Assembly: GCA_035222895.1 (NCBI GenBank)
Contig: JAVYIG010004958.1
Span: forward strand, 83,714 to 147,713
Length of the DNA stretch: 64,000 nucleotides
Reading direction: 5' to 3'
Source: Strongylocentrotus droebachiensis
Lineage: Eukaryota; Echinodermata; Echinoidea; Camarodonta; Strongylocentrotidae
A program made the position numbers and the translations under genes. Below the pieces are notes generated by a model that had not been told where the DNA came from, searched no databases, and saw only the letters and a list, made by a program, of their open reading frames with translations. Positions 36,649 to 49,290 of the stretch are shown here, piece after piece. Position 1 is the stretch's first letter, and each line of letters opens with the position of its first letter.

Positions 36649-37640
36649 GGCGAAAGAAAGGTCACCAAAACCGTTTGAAACCATCGTCATTTGCGCAAAA
36701 CGTACTGCACGCATCAAACACGCTATTACGTAAAGCATAGTAAATTCATCATTTTTGGCGATAACTTGGCGAAGAGGGCATTATAATTTACTTAACTTAG
36801 CAGACAGTTGTCACGTATATGGATACATGTGTCTGCCAAGTTTCATTGATGTAGGTATAAAGATCGCCGGTTTAGAGCAAGTTGAAGTTATTTCTCAATT
36901 TTCTTGAAAATGGCGAATTTGGAGGGCAATTTTCTCAAATTTGGTCAGTGATAGGGTATATAATTTTGTATATGGCTGGAAAGGGCATATCTTTAAGTAT
37001 CTTAATCCAAAAAAGGGTACGGGTTTGCCAAGCCATTATGGAGATACGGCCACAGAGAGAAAGCCAATTCCCAGAACTTTAGAGGGCGCTATTTATGTTT
37101 TGCATAGTCATTGGAGCGTGAAATTTGGCATGGCTATGTGCAATCATAGGATAAAGATACTGTGAGACTTAAATACAAAACGGAATTTTAATGAGAAAGT
37201 TATGGCAGGTTTAGATTTTTAGGGGTCCATTTTTCAAGAATTTGAGAGATTTTTGACGGAGTCGGTTTCAGATTTGAATTTTGAGTACGAAGATGGCATT
37301 TTGAAGGTCAAGTTATACGTCGCAGAGGAAAAAACATCTCTTAGACTATCTAAAGGAATTTGTTACAAGTTTGTAGGATCTAGGATAGTGGAGATAGGAA
37401 GGAAGAAAGAAAGGCCTTAAAATGGACCAGAAACGGACAAAATGGCGCCTGGATGGTTATGCATGAGTGATTTCGAAAATCGAAAAAGTAGGTGACCTTG
37501 ATGAGATGCTAGAGACTATGCCTATGAAATTTGAAATGAAATGGACATGAGGAAAGCACCTCACTAGGAATAACAAACACTATGTGCAAAACGAATGCGG
37601 AAGGTTGGTCATTGCAAATAGCTTCATGAGGAATTTGCCT
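36649..37640. other. about 1 kb of unidentified, non-AT-rich sequence
   Basis: Follows the ShKT-like frame directly. It lacks simple repeats, carries many GGCGA, AATTTGG and GATAGTGGAGATAG words, and GATAGTGGAGATAG occurs both at about 36631 and about 37384. Frames are short. It could be an old element, a 3' UTR, or intron DNA of different origin from its flanks. Confidence 0.35.
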
Positions 37641-37880
37641 GGTATAACAAACACTCCCAAACAATTGGCCCCAGCCAGAAGCGGCCTAGCCAGCCAGAGG
37701 CATGCTATAATGATGCTTGCAAGCTGCTGTAATGTCACCCCGTGAGGTCACAGCGGAGCTTTGACCTTCGACCTTGCTCTGACTCCAACCCTCTCCACTG
37801 TCTGACTGTCTCTACCCTAGCTCTGCGCTGCCCCCAGTGGCAGTGTCTCGGCCGGCCGGGCATGTTCACATATTCTTTCA
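37641..37880. promoter_or_regulatory. GC-rich block with DR1-like nuclear-receptor site
   Basis: TGACCT-T-CGACCT at 37762-37774 is a pair of receptor half-sites in the same orientation with a 1-bp spacer, one base off the ideal. GTGAGGTCA lies just upstream (37742-37750). The same TGACCTnCGACCT arrangement occurs again at 48810. Several mirrored CAGCC/GGCCGG words add to the block. Binding is inference. Confidence 0.4.
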
Positions 37881-39189
37881 CTTTCCCCACAGAATGAAGG
37901 AAAAAAAAAACCCATAACAACTCTGCTGAATATTTTTTCATGTTTGGGTATAATTTTGTGGAATCTAGCGTATGCATTTAATCAGTTTTGTATAGTACAG
38001 GTTAACTGTAGAACTAGTATGTGTATGATATGCTCTGTTTTTGCATACCGTACACTACCACATGGTTATTATTTATTAATTGTGTCTCAATTACATTTTA
38101 TTGTTTTCTTGTGAAAACATGGCAATTTTTTTTAGACAAAAACAATGGAATGTGATCTGTGTACAGCTGTACATACATGTACATACACCCCCCAAAAAAG
38201 AAAACAAGACAATACATCATAGTTTTTGTGTAACATTGTAGTACACATGTATGTTATTTTCAACACTTCAAGTTCTGTAATCCTTTCTAGAACTAAACAA
38301 GACTAAATTCTCTTTCTTTCATACACCAGTACAAATATGTGAGTACTTTGAATATTATATTTGCCTGTGTATTTGTACAGGGTAAGTGTGTATCAGACAT
38401 TTCAAATTTACCTTCAATTGAATCAAATGGATTTTATTCAATCTTTTGTACCGGCAGTTACTTTTTTTTTAGTTTGCAATGAATAATAACATTCTGAACA
38501 CAGAGGTGGATTTGGGGAAAGTTGAAGATTTAGCATTGTTTACGTTGATCTATCAAAGAAATAGCTTTATTAAAGGCTTATCATTTAGTTATTGAAAATT
38601 ATTATTAATAAATCATTTTGGTTAATTGATTATTTTGTTGTAAGTAATAGGAAAATAGTGGATGTTTTGGATCAAGTTGAATTCTAAAATGAGAACGTGC
38701 TGTACATGAAGACGTAACGTAAGCAAAGCAAACTGCAAAGTTATGTCTTCATGGTCGAAATCTGGAATGGGGTGCAAGGAAAATTACCCGATCTTCTGTT
38801 CATCCCATAAATTATCCAAGCTGGCAACAAAGATCGAAAAGAGCAAAATGAAGATGGAAAATTGACAGCTTGAATGCCGATTCCTCTATAGATCTCCATT
38901 TTGCTTGAGCTCTGTTTTGTTTATTGGTATAAGTTGGTTCTGACTTCCAGTGTTTCTCTCATTGGTTGTTTTTGTTAGGGCTGTTAGAGTGTATTTACGC
39001 AGTCTCCAAGTCTCACTCCAAGTTGATGTAGGCCTTTCTTTTATTTTCGTCCTTGTCTGCTCTTTTTTTCCTGTACATTCGTGTATGTTCGTATTTTAAT
39101 GTCAGGCTTCTAAATGCCTTTTGATTCTCCTGAAGATATGTTTCAAGAGAAGTGTTTCATGATTGTTTTTCAGGCCAGTAAATGGATAC

Positions 39190-39255
39190 CATAATGTGTT
39201 CCAGATATAAACATTAGTGTTAGGCGCTATATAAGCACTGTAATTATTATTATTA
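39190..39255 (+). mobile_element. 3' end of SINE/LINE-like element
   Basis: GTTAGGCGCTATATAAGCAC followed by TGTAATTATTATTATTAC matches the 3' ends at 8630-8735 and 61340-61405. Confidence 0.55.
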
Positions 39256-40408
39256 CAAATTGCTCAAATAAAAATAATAATGCTAAAAATATACATGTAG
39301 TTTTCATCATTTCTTCCCATTTTGAGTTTTCATAATATGGCCAATCATATTGAATAAATGAAATTGTCTTTCATTTCTAAATTCAAATGAACTGTTTTGC
39401 TTGGATATATTTATCGTTCGTAATGCAATTCTCTGAATTAGATATCTGTGTTGGGACTGTAGGCTTGTATTAATTTTTGAATTTGAATGATTTGATTCAA
39501 CTCTAAAAATAGTTTGTTTTTCTCTAATATTTGATGCATTATTGTATGGCATTGTTTGGTACAGATGTATGAATATATTATTATCATTCAGTTTTTTAAA
39601 ATTAGTTGTAATATTTTTATGAAACAAGTCCTAAAAAGATGATGCTTGTCATCTATCCATCTGTCAGTTTTTCTTCTGTGTGAACAAAATAATTAATATG
39701 CACATACTGTAGCGTATCAGGGGATGATGTAAATTTTTTGACATTTATAAGCGATAAATTATCGAGACACCCACTCGTTGGATGCTAATTCATGCATGAA
39801 AGTATTATCTTATCATTTTTTCTGATCACGAGGTGTAAACATAGGATAATGATAATCTCAAGTCAGGATTGATTTTGTTATTACGTTTGGCTCCACACAT
39901 AACGGCTGCATGTAGCTCACTTTCACAAATTAACTTGCATCATTGGAATGGACCAGTATTTACACCTCATGTACAGGCGAGGGGGAAAAATAATTGTAGA
40001 AAAATCGCCACTGTACGGCTATTGCCCCACTCGCTACCTTGCCTTGCTAGCCACAAACTATATTCGCAGATGTCGATCTCCCTCACGCACATGCAATACG
40101 AGGCATTCCGATCGAGAGGCACTCCAGCTCTCCCTCTCCCTCTCTCCTTCTCTCTCCCCGTGTCATTGAAACTGGCTGAACGGCCGGGGTCAGGGGTCGT
40201 ACTTGTAGTTGCTAATTTGATGAACATCACAGCCCGTAACCAGCAGAAGATATTTTCATCATGGCAAATATATAGTTCTGTAATATGGGTGCATGGGAAA
40301 GCCGTATGGGATGCTAGTTGAACAACTGTGGATGCCTCCCTGTACAATAGGACTACTTGCCGCTGCTGCTGCCAGCCATACAGTACATAAATGACGCATG
40401 CCATTGGC

Positions 40409-40697
40409 CTGACACATACGCTTATTACTCTAGGTATGGTGTATGTCAGTGGACAATGGCAAAAGAGAAATTCTAGTTTTGATGAAATTATAGTAATTGC
40501 CTTGTAAGCAAGCATTCAGGCTTACAATGTACAATGTAGGCCTATACAGTGTTTGGACTGACACAGTACGCTTATTACTTTAGTATGGTGTATGTCAGTG
40601 GACAATGGCAAAAGGGAAATTCTATTTTTCATGAAATTATAGTAATTGCATTGTAAACAAACATTCAGGCTTACAACATATGCCTATACAGTGTTTG
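40409..40697. repeat. tandem duplication, unit about 149 bp
   Basis: The stretch from CTGACACATACGCTTATTAC (40409) to the CTATACAGTGTTTGGA end (40557) is repeated at 40558-40697 with about 10 percent change. Both copies contain GGTGTATGTCAGTGGACAAT and end in CCTATACAGTGTTTG. The overlapping long frames just upstream (39869-40321 plus, 39967-40515 minus) have no family resemblance. Confidence 0.9.
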
Positions 40698-41499
40698 TAA
40701 TTGTAGGCCTATTTCATACATTTTGCTGAAATGTGCAAATTATGAAAATTAGCACAATGGCCTAGTCAACTGTATATCTTTAGTTTGTGTACATGTACAT
40801 GCAGAACTGTAAAAAGAGAGTTTTAATCTTTTTATCTAAAACTATAATAGCAAAATCAGTCAAATGAAATGAAACCAGTTCAATGTATTTTATTTCCTTC
40901 TTTATATTTCAAGATTTCGCTTGATGTGTACAGTACCTGTACATCTTCACATTTTGTACACAATTTTCATTGTCCATCTTATTGCATTTCAGGCATGTAT
41001 GTGTACTTTACATGTGGGCCTTCTATAATTGAATAAAATTACAGTATGCTGAAATTTGTTGGTTCACTTGTAATATAGGGTAACATCAGAAATGTACGAT
41101 CCAAACCAACGGACCTGACCTGCACACCGTATGGCTAGTTGCTGATTTGATTTAGGAGATATCACCACATCTACATGAAGCTGTCTATGATATCTCTTTG
41201 ATTTGATGTTATTACCAACAAATGTTTCCTGGTGGTGCCTTTAATCTGGACTTCATTTAATTCAATTTTTAAGGATGGAAAGAGCAGAATGATATTTTCC
41301 TTCTCATTTGATGATTGTCTGCTATCTATAGAACAAAATTTCAGGTTTCCTTTCTCTTTCTGATCTCATTCTTATCTAAGCAGATAAAAATCATTCTTTA
41401 TCATCATCCCGTCCCAGAAATTTTCCTCAGAAGATGTCGTCCAAGTTTCATTTTTTATTGCTAATGCATTTGTACTGTCTTCTTTCCGGTAATAATAAA

Positions 41500-41723
41500 A
41501 AGCCAGCAAAAAGACGCCCTTTGTCTTTCTTGATGGGTCTTAATTTGCAATGACCCTCGACTCCGACAACATGGCTATTCTTTTATGAATTTCTGTCTGC
41601 AGTTGTCCAGTTCGTGCCATGTAGGGATTAATTTGGTGGAGCCAGTAGCGGTCCTGCTCCAGATTCTGCAGACTTAACCCCTCGTCTGACCCACAAATTC
41701 CTGGAGATCTTGCCGACCAAATT
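41500..41723. promoter_or_regulatory. candidate regulatory block C of intron 2
   Basis: Repeat-free GC-richer sequence with a GGGATTAATTTGG homeodomain-type word (about 41624-41636). The 85-residue minus-strand frame here has no family resemblance. Confidence 0.2.
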
Positions 41724-42605
41724 GGCAACATGGCAGAACTTGGAAGAAGAAGGAGGTCTAGAGTTTGTTGTCTGCTCGGAGCTAGAAGGGCTTTCATCCT
41801 TATGGTTTAAAGATAAAGTTGAGTTCTGGTCATGTGATTGCATTGTGAAAGAAACGGTGTGGAATCTATCAGAAAAGGTTGATCATCTAGTATATAAGTA
41901 TTCGTGTGTATTGCAAGGTTCTGGAATCATCAAAATTATGTGACATTTGGCCAAAGCTTGGCAAAGTTACAAGCACTGTACACAGAATGATGTATATGGG
42001 ACTACACGAGCACATGGCGAAAAAAACCTACCCCCCGATTTTTACGTATTTTATGTCATATTTAGAATATGAAGGCATTTGAAGAGCCATGCTTTTCAGG
42101 GAACATGTCTCATCTGATGTTCTTCCACACTTGCATAATAAGAATGATAACGCTCACAAATTATTTTTCACCTCTTCTCAGAACTCAACCTTCTCTTTAA
42201 TGCCCTGCTGGCTCTCAAGGAGATTGTCTTGATGGCTGTAGTGTAGTCACAATAGGTCTTTGCTATTGTAAGAATTACAAACACCATCCCTTTCTAGAAA
42301 GAAAACAAAAATGAAAGATATCCCACTACTAAACTGGTAACATGCAATACTTGGAAGAAGAAGGAGGCCCAGATTTTTGTCCAAAGTTAGAAGGGCTTAA
42401 ACTGTCGTTTTATACAGGGTTACTGTCCTTTTTGCTCCAATGGACGATTCCATAGATGTGGTGACAAGAGATTGTCTCAATGGCTGTAGTTACAATGTTT
42501 CCCTTTTCGCTATAGTAAGGATTATCCACACCATCCCTTTTCAGAAAGAAAACAAAAATAAAAATATACCCCACTATTTTAACCAAACTGGTAACATGGC
42601 AATAC
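41724..42605. repeat. set of related local duplications
   Basis: Segment 42220-42350 (AGATTGTCTTGATGGCTGTA ... CACCATCCCTTTCTAGAAAG ... CTGGTAACATG) recurs at 42469-42605 with about 15-20 percent change, 248 bp apart. The right end of the first copy (GGTAACATGCAATACTTGG, AGAAGAAGGAGG, AGAAGGGCTT, 42336-42398) recurs upstream at 41724-41793. So at least two duplication events overlap here. Confidence 0.75.
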
Positions 42606-43339
42606 ATTGTTTATCTTGCATACTTTTAGTCTTTACTTACACTTCATTTACTCATTAGAATATGTTGCCATTAATTAACTACTTCATCAATCCAGTCTTA
42701 CAAAGTAATCATTACATTATAATACGAGAAACACTGTGTGGCGATGGCCTCTGCTTATGTCTGGTGCTTTTAGCTTTCCCACTTGCATATCCCGCAATGT
42801 GTCGGTGGAATGGCTGTTTCATCAACAGACCCAAGCTATCTCCATTGTTTATCAATAATGTAAACAGAATAAATGCCATGCCTCTTCATTGCGCTCCGCA
42901 TCCATCGGGATATTGTCTGCTTTAGCCCTATTAACATACTGGCCGTTGCTCATTTTGAGAGGAAGATGTATTATTTTCCAATGTATCTCATCTCGGAATA
43001 TAGGCCAAACTTGATCATAAGAATATGATTCCAAAGCATTTAAAACATTTTTACTTGTGTATATAAGTATGCTTATCTTATGTGCTGTAACTGATATAGA
43101 GAAATATATATGTACATGTAGGTACCCTATTTAGTGTCCAGACAGTAATACAAAAAAAGGACTGCAGTAATTCTTGCCAATTATATTTTAAAGTTGATAC
43201 TTTAAGCAAATAAATGTCCCTTAATTTGTTACCTACGGCAAGTATATGTTATTTTTAAGTTTTTCAATTACTTAGTATATCACAAAAAAATTCTGTCTAC
43301 TCGAAATCCTCAATTGAAATGTCTATAATATCCGCCTCT

Positions 43340-44520
43340 CTTTGCATAGAAAATCAGTCACGGCGCTGGTCTACTATTTATGACCTCACGTCCGGGAGAG
43401 AGTATATTCACGTACCCGGATGTTCCATAGCAAACATGTGCAGAGTGATACGATTTTCTGCATATTTTTGTTTCAAAGGCTGAAAAGTCTAATAAATGAT
43501 AATTCTATGTACAATTCTTTACCTTCCCCTAGTACTTCATAGTATTAATATCAATTCCCCTTTTAAAAATTATGACATATACATGCCAACGATGTGCTAT
43601 TAGTCGATATTTTCACCATGTAATTTTTGTTTTGGTGTTGAAATCGGCCCAGGCACGGAGTGAACAGTAGCTGTCTACCCATGCACAGTTCATTACCATA
43701 CACTACAGCGATCTCCCGATGGTTTCTTCTTCCTTTTTCCCATGTCTTTCGCCTTCCTTGGCCCTGAACATCCTTCATCTACCAATTCTGACACCGGTAG
43801 TCAGGAGCAAGTCTTTGTTAGTTGTTTTTCTTAGCTGGCAACGTCGCTTTCATTCTCTTGCAATTGCCGATAAACATATAACTAGCGCACGTACGTTCCA
43901 TCACAAGCAAGCAGCGCCTAGAGCAGCGGCTTGGTCTTACCTCCCGATTCTGCTCGCTTCACGAACGTTCATGCAAGAGCCGCATCACTCGCCAAAATAT
44001 TATAGAGGAAGCGCGCTTGCATGATCTCGTTCAAGTTTGATATTTTACAACATAAAATGTTTAACTGGTACTGTATCCTTTTTTGAGGCAGTCACACACA
44101 TCTATGATAAGTACTATCATAGTTCTAGACCTATTCGTTTTACAAAACTGCTCATGTACATCTGATGACAATATAATGCATCCGCCTATTCATAAGTGCA
44201 CGATTTAACTTTAATTCCTAAGCAGTTAACTCGTCTTAAATCTCTACCAAATAGGTGAATATGAGGATATAAAAAGAGATCAGCGACTGGAAAATGTTGC
44301 TTCGTTATTCTTCATTCAAATGAAAACAGAAAATCCATCAAATATACTCCTTAACAACAACAAATCTAAGCTCTGACAGGATAGCATTTACGTAGGGATA
44401 TCACTGCCATTCACTCTCACTGAGCCCATGACTCCCGTTCGTGACGTCACGGATAGAGGCCCGACTCTACGTGCACTTCCGGGTTTCAGACTTAGATATT
44501 TTGGTAGAGTTTACTCGAAT
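43340..44520. promoter_or_regulatory. CpG-richer block, unclassified
   Basis: Contains CpG-dense stretches at 43380-43420, 43660-44020 and 44420-44490, including TGACGTCA (a CRE palindrome, about 44442-44449). TTTAAAGTTGATACTTTAA near 43190 is mirrored by TAGAGTATCAACTTTAAA near 44628, so the block might sit inside a decayed 1.5-kb inverted-repeat element. The 101-residue plus frame and 71-residue minus frame have no family resemblance. Confidence 0.3.
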
Positions 44521-44941
44521 AAATTCATTATTCTAAACTTGTTTTGTCGGGTGGACACCATTTGGTGTTATTATGGGGGTTAAAAGCTTTCTATTTATGT
44601 AATTATCTCAGTATTTGGGATTGTCTTAGAGTATCAACTTTAAAGCTATCCTTCTAACCCCCTTTTCTTGTGTTTAAATTATGTGAGATTGCTTGCTATT
44701 ACGATATCCAAGTTGATACCTAATTAGTATGATAATTGATTGTCCATTTTGGGTGTTTACACATATGGTCAGTATGTTTACACACAAAGTGTGTTTGTTA
44801 ATAAAATGTTTTGAAAATTACATAAATATTACACATACCTGGTCTAGACAAGAGTGTTTTCAGATTATGTGTATACACTTTGTCAACGTGATTGAACATT
44901 TTACAGTGTAACTTTACATGTACATGTACATGTTCAAAGTA

Positions 44942-44993
44942 AATGTAGATTACATCATTGTACATTTTCAATGTAGATTACATCATTGTACAT
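44942..44993. repeat. 28-bp tandem duplication
   Basis: AATGTAGATTACATCATTGT at 44942 recurs at 44970, each followed by ACAT. It follows directly on an ACATGTACATGTACATGT run at 44915-44932. Confidence 0.9.
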
Positions 44994-45399
44994 AATAGAT
45001 TACAGTATAGCCTACATCATATTGCTTGGGTGGTTATTGCCACCTGATTTGGCAATACAGTACTAATTATCACTAACATTTTTTTCAATCCTACGTCTGA
45101 GAGCACACACTTGGAATTGGCAAATTATATTATGATATCACTAATAGAAAATCAAATCCCATAATCTTACAAAGTAGGCATACATGTGTTAAATAGCAAA
45201 CTAGTAGTTGGGACGAACCCAAATCCTGGTTATTTTTGATAATGGAAACCATAAACTGCTTATCTTTGTAACTGACATGGCAATTACAAGATTGATATGG
45301 GTATTTAACTTCTTTTCATCAGTTCTAAATCATTCAGCTTTTCTGTGTAATTGAAATGATTTCCCTGTGTGCTTTTCAGCACACAATTCAAACCAAATT

Positions 45400-45760
45400 C
45401 AATGATTTTCCCCCCTTTGAATCGTCGACAGTGCCATGACTGAGGCGGTCATTGTCCAGTGGGGAGAATGGACGACCACCATCATTGTCCAGCTAGAAAC
45501 GATAGTCTAGCTGGCTTGTATTATGTCCACTGACCGATAGTGACCACCACCGACCAATCATATGGTCTGTCATTTGAAAAGTTTGTTGTGAAACTGACAA
45601 GCTTGCAATGTCAGAAGCAGCTCATTGTTGCACGACGAGATGAAGATTGATAATCGCAGGAATTTGAAGCAAAAAAAGCCCGGAGCTCTCACCAGCCAGG
45701 TCACCCCTTTGATGGAGTTTATCGCTAGAGGTCTTTAATCGCTATTTGGGGCTTTTTCTT
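45400..45760. promoter_or_regulatory. candidate regulatory block D of intron 2
   Basis: Repeat-free sequence with a hairpin whose arms are CCAGCTAG and CTAGCTGG (about 45489-45515), several GACCA words, AGATTGATAATCG (about 45644-45656, Pbx/Hox-like) and CCAGGTCACCCC. Texture of conserved non-coding DNA; not tested by alignment. Confidence 0.3.
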
Positions 45761-48709
45761 TTTAAATAGAGGCTGATATGTCATTTTTTATAGTGGATAG
45801 ATATAACACTCATGAAAACTACATAGATGTTATAAAAATTGACCGGTATATAGCGCTTCATACTAATTGTAAATTAACCATGATGCTTGAGCAGTTCACA
45901 CATGTATAGCTTTCACTACTTAGCAGAGAGCTCGACAATTGTCTGATCTGAACATTACTTTTCCTGCCGCAACTGTGCACCACGCATTCATATCTGCGTA
46001 CTGTTTTCTTAAAAGCTTCTTACAGCAATTAGACACTTTTTAATTTCTAGGTTAAAAGTGCAATCATGTCATGCTGTTGATAGCATCTCTCCCTGCACCA
46101 TGTACAATTATGTACTGTAACCTTTTAATGAAGAGATGATTTTGCTGATTGTTTTCCAACATTTTCTTCAAGTACATTTAACAGGAATGTCATTGAAAAA
46201 ATATCTGTCTGAATTCTAGGCTTGTCATCATTCTGTTTCTGACTTTTTAAGGCTTTATTTTGTACAGATCCCATACGGGGATGATCCAATCTCCTGGACA
46301 CTTTTCAGGTTATAAAAACCCAACTGGTACCCCTGATTTAATATAGTTGTTCCCCCCCCCCCCCCATCCAGAATGAACATACATGTACACATATAACATT
46401 TAGGAGATGAGAACACTTTTCATTCTCTCTCTTTCCTGTCTCTGAATTATGACCTAATTGCATTCTTCATTGGATACAGAATTTCAAAGGAAAAAATGGT
46501 GGCAACTGAGGAGATTCAACTCAACCCTTGAATCAAATTGGAGTGAATGATTATCAGCCAGATATCAATTCTAGTTAAATCTTTTGGAAGACCTATAGAT
46601 GCAGAAGAAGAAGTCCCTGTAGTGCCCCAGCCTCCATCTTGTTGCTCAATTAGAAATTAGAAATCAAACTTGTTTATTTAATTTCTGTTGTGCCTGGTCT
46701 ATATTTCAGACTAGGAATGTTATTAATTAAAACAAATGTTTGATTTATATTTTATTTGTAAGCACTTGCAGTTAACTTGAAGATTTTTCAAGTATATCTT
46801 TAAGTATTGGACCAGTTCATTACTTAGTAATAATTATTTGTTCTATTTTCACAATGATTTAGGCACAATTGATTCAAATGAAATATTAATCAGCCTTGGA
46901 AAAAGGTTATTCAATTATTTTGGCATGTATCATGTTGGTGTACAAAAACTACTAATTATTATTATCTTTTGGAGTGATGCCCCCAAAGTGTGCTGCATAT
47001 AATCACTGATTGATTTGTAGGTCTTCGTCTTTTCATAGGGCAACCCAAGTTGTAATGATGCTCAAAGTACACTCAAACCTATTACAGGTATCTTAACTTA
47101 TTTCTATTACAAAAGACTTATACTTCGCAGTTTGCTCTCAAATTTAGTATCCCCCGAGTATTTGTAGAGTAATTGAACAAGGAACATGACTATCAGTTTG
47201 AAGCAAGTTCCAAATGTGATTTAATGTCTTCATGATTATCATGGTAGTTTTTTTTGCAATCCACAAGCTTTCCTTTGTATTAAAGGATCCTGTAGCTCGG
47301 ATGATTACATGTTTAGGCTGACAGTACATGTATATAGGGCTTACAAGTAGGAAAATCAAACATATCAAAGAAATTTTGAAACAGGGACTGAAATTACCAT
47401 CTGAACTTGTTTTGTTTTCTTTATAAATATAAAATAAATAAGCTTCAAAACAATAACATGATCATCAATTTGGATTTAAAAAAACAAACTTGATTTTAAT
47501 AAATCATTGATACAGGTACTTGTAAGGACCTTTAACGAGCCTATTTTTTCCTAGAAGTGCGGATCATATTACAGCTCATCTGATTGGTCATGTTTCTTGG
47601 ACATTGCTGACCGCCAATCCTCTTAAGCCAAGTCTGTTAATCCCTCCTCATGGCTCGTTGACCCTGCCCTCCAAACTGACCTTAGGGTCTTCATAACAAA
47701 CCACGCATGGATATATACACCTGGGACCATTGGATAAGTCATGGTGTGTTAAATCGATGGTATCTGTAAATAACAGGATCAGTTGCTCTTTGCGCTTGCG
47801 CTTCTCAGAAGAAAAGAAAGAAAAACGGGAGAGATTATCCCAGATGATGTCTTGTATCAATTGAATTATATTATAAGATTTGTCCGAATTTATCATTCTT
47901 AGTCTCAGATCTCCCGAATGTCCACTTGAGCTGGCTATTCTGCAACAAAAGACAATTATTGATCAACAAATCTTGTTGTAAACAAACTATGTGGGTAGCA
48001 TGACATGATATGTGAATAATGTGATCTCTTTTTTGTTTGCATTCATGTACATATAGCAGCAGATATAGGCCTACCTATCATATGCAGAGCTAAAAGGTCT
48101 GTATAAAGTGATCTACTTTTTGCGCCTTTCTGGCTATGGGCAGATACGCCACACAAAATGAATAGGCAAGATCACTCAAATGCAAATACCTGCAACAGCA
48201 AGTAGTGAGGTTTAAGTAATTAATATTCCCTACATTTCGTATCTTGCTAAAGAAATATGAGGTCAAGATAATGATTTTACTCTGTTGAGAACACATTTAT
48301 TCTATGTCAGAATATAAACACCTTTCTTCCTCTAAACACAGGGTATAGATGTACAAATATACAGTTACCAACTAAATAATATCCCTTGTAAATTTGATCT
48401 CTTTTGTAACTCAAGAATGAAAGGAGGTCTGGTTGAATTAGGGCCTTTGTTTGATACAGTATGAATAATTTAGGTGTTAACTGTATACATGTATATCTTC
48501 ATGTATATCTCTCGTATATAGATGTTTATGGCAAGGGTAATGCTTAGAAGTAGGTTATTAGATACAATTTTACACTGCCATTCCTGTCAGCTGAAGGGAC
48601 TACAGTCAATGACATATAAATACATGCTAGTACTGTACATGTACACTGAAAAATAGCAACTGACTTTACAGTTACAAATTTCCTTACACCATTCCACCAT
48701 AGGCATAGA

Positions 48710-48900
48710 CTGTCCAAGGTCGCCCTTCTCTGTTCATAGCCAGAGGTCGTCCATCAGCCCCTTAAAACAAGGAGACCCATTTTCCTGGTCATTGGGATTA
48801 AATTGTGTTTGACCTCCGACCTCTGTGCCTTGAGGCTACGTTGACCTCTAGCTCAGGTCATTGGAGTGTTTACAGAGCATGTCCTGGTGAGGTCACATTT
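48710..48900. promoter_or_regulatory. nuclear-receptor half-site cluster
   Basis: Five half-sites lie within 86 bp: TGACCT (48810), CGACCT (48817), TGACCT (48842), AGGTCA (48855) and AGGTCA (48890). The first two form a DR1-like pair with a 1-bp spacer. The third and fourth are everted with a 7-bp spacer. Further AGGTCG words lie at about 48717 and 48743. DR1 and related spacings are used by RXR-, HNF4- and COUP-type receptors. Occupancy is inference. Confidence 0.45.
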
Positions 48901-49159
48901 TTGTGATGGATTTGGGTTGGCTGGGGGTCCATAGTCTCACCATGTAGAATGCAGCAGACCTTCAGAATTCAGTTTTAACTACAACAGATATACTGTCTAA
49001 TATATTCATATTATGTTATATATTATTCATAATATAATATTAATAAGGTCAAGTAAAGTTGATTCCTAATCCTACGCTTCTTTCTCTTGCATCTCTTTCT
49101 CCTCCTGCTTTTTGTTTTGTTTTGGTCTTCAGTTTTTGTTGTTTTTGTTTGTTTGATAT

Positions 49160-49290
49160 TCCTGAATTGAATAGAATTGAATCGAATTGAATTTATTTCC
49201 ACATCTCCATTTTGAAAACATGTATAAAGCATGACAACAAATATTGAAAATGATAACAGGGTACATAAGCAGCATATAACATGGTACAAG
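49160..49290 (-). mobile_element. LINE-like 3' end with (TTCAA)n tail, minus strand
   Basis: GAATTGAATAGAATTGAAT repeats at 49162-49190 are followed by TTTATTTCCACATCTCCATT and an A-rich stretch. This is the expected reverse reading of a retroelement 3' end. A similar GAATTGAATTGAATTG tail without a body is at 11523. Confidence 0.45.

Noticed and set aside
39307..39627. 106-codon minus frame that might be the end of a reverse transcriptase
   Set aside because: Only a vague resemblance to LINE C-terminal regions; no catalytic motif, so not called.
39869..40515. 150-codon plus and 182-codon minus frames
   Set aside because: Mutually antisense, no recognisable domain, and the right end runs into a tandem duplication.
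41555..41592. Peptide MTLDSDNMAILL on the + strand, reminiscent of PBX exon 3 (MRLDNMLLAEG)
   Set aside because: The frame stops at once, the order differs, and no acceptor or flanking PBX sequence is present.
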